A DNA stretch of 6,209 nucleotides. It comes from NAT127 sp041655035. Its GTDB lineage: Bacteria; Pseudomonadota; Gammaproteobacteria; Pseudomonadales; Porticoccaceae. Location: positions 1-6,209 of the forward strand of contig JBAZCN010000177.1 in NCBI GenBank assembly GCA_041655035.1, read 5' to 3'. The position numbers and the translations under genes were made by a program. The stretch's first letter is position 1. Every line of letters starts with the position of its first letter. The notes under the pieces were generated by a model, which was not told where the DNA came from, did not search any database, and saw nothing but the letters and a program-made list of their open reading frames with translations. Shown here in pieces: positions 5,767 through 6,209 of the stretch.

Positions 5767-6209
5767 CTAGTCTGGACGAGGCCTGCTCTTGACATTGAAT
5801 ACGTTCTTCAACCAGCGCCCGCCGCGCTCGGCCCAACAGAAAAACAGCGGGGTGAACAAGGTGGCGAGGAAGGTCGCCGCGATCATGCCGCCGATGACGC
5901 CGGTGCCGATGGAATGCCGCGCATTGGCGCCCGCCCCGCTGCTGATCGCCAGCGGCAGCACGCCGAGGATGAACGCCAGCGACGTCATCAGGATCGGCCG
6001 GAAGCGCAACCGCGCAGCCTCGATCGCGGCGTCGGCGACGGCCGCGCCCTCCCTGACCCGGGCCGCGGCAAACTCGACGATCAGGATCGCGTTCTTCGCC
6101 GCCAGGCCAACCAGGGTGATCAGGCCGATCTGCAGGTACAGATCGTTGTGCAAGTCGCGCGCCCACACCGCGGCGAAGGCGCCGAACACCGCGAACGGCA
6201 GCGACAGGA
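5767..6209 (-). CDS. RND multidrug efflux pump inner-membrane subunit, C-terminal end (partial)
   Basis: The last 146 residues of a proton-driven RND transporter (HAE-1 family, AcrB/MexB/MexF-like); the rest lies beyond the high-coordinate edge. Such pumps work as inner-membrane trimers with a periplasmic adaptor and an outer-membrane channel. The fragment covers the last three transmembrane helices. NDLYLQIGLITLVGLAAKNAILIVEFA (residues 21-47) includes the Lys corresponding to AcrB Lys940 of the proton relay, here residue 38. RFRPILMTSLAFILGVLPLA and GAGANARHSIGTGVIGGM follow, both hallmark segments of HAE-1 pumps. The tail after FFCWAERGGRWLK is short, with no extra domain. The stop is TAG at 5767-5769. 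A GTG at 6189 is in frame but is internal, since coding continues upstream as LSLPFA to the edge. The substrate range cannot be judged from this end. Confidence 0.95.
   Translation of the reverse strand, partial: LSLPFAVFGAFAAVWARDLHNDLYLQIGLITLVGLAAKNAILIVEFAAARVREGAAVADAAIEAARLRFRPILMTSLAFILGVLPLAISSGAGANARHSIGTGVIGGMIAATFLATLFTPLFFCWAERGGRWLKNVFNVKSRPRPD

Overview
The window is high-GC, gene-dense bacterial DNA in which every supported gene lies on the minus strand. Read in the direction of transcription (high to low coordinates) the order is: the C-terminal end of an RND-type efflux pump (6209-5767, cut by the window edge); a 263-bp non-coding gap with a strong hairpin; an exported SAM-methyltransferase-fold protein; an amino-acid permease of the LAT-like APC type; a small VOC/glyoxalase-fold protein; a zinc-free NAD(P)H:quinone oxidoreductase (Qor); a divergent NRAMP-family transporter; and the N-terminal DNA-binding half of a ModE-type regulator (281-1, cut by the other edge). 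The protein types, the AcrB-like RND end and the ModE helix-turn-helix suggest a proteobacterium, most likely a high-GC gammaproteobacterium. No 16S or tRNA gene is present to confirm this.

The methyltransferase and permease genes overlap by 17 nt and are probably translationally coupled. The next gaps are short (64, 76 and 64 nt), and each downstream gene has its own Shine-Dalgarno sequence, so methyltransferase-permease-VOC-qor-NRAMP could be one transcript. The exception is a terminator-like hairpin just upstream of the VOC gene, whose T-run faces the wrong way for these genes. A 94-nt gap separates the NRAMP gene from the ModE-type gene. No shared pathway can be read from the gene set. 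The genes look like general transport and detoxification functions: efflux, amino-acid exchange, VOC and Qor redox chemistry, and metal or ion transport.

Nothing here is clearly a new multi-gene system. The two points most worth pursuing are the NRAMP-family protein, whose metal-binding DPGN motif is replaced by GAGD beside a ModE-type regulator, and the methyltransferase-fold protein, which carries an apparent signal peptide and a C-terminal beta-rich extension although SAM is cytoplasmic. No mobile elements, CRISPR arrays, tRNA or rRNA genes were seen. The long plus-strand reading frames are antisense shadows produced by high GC.
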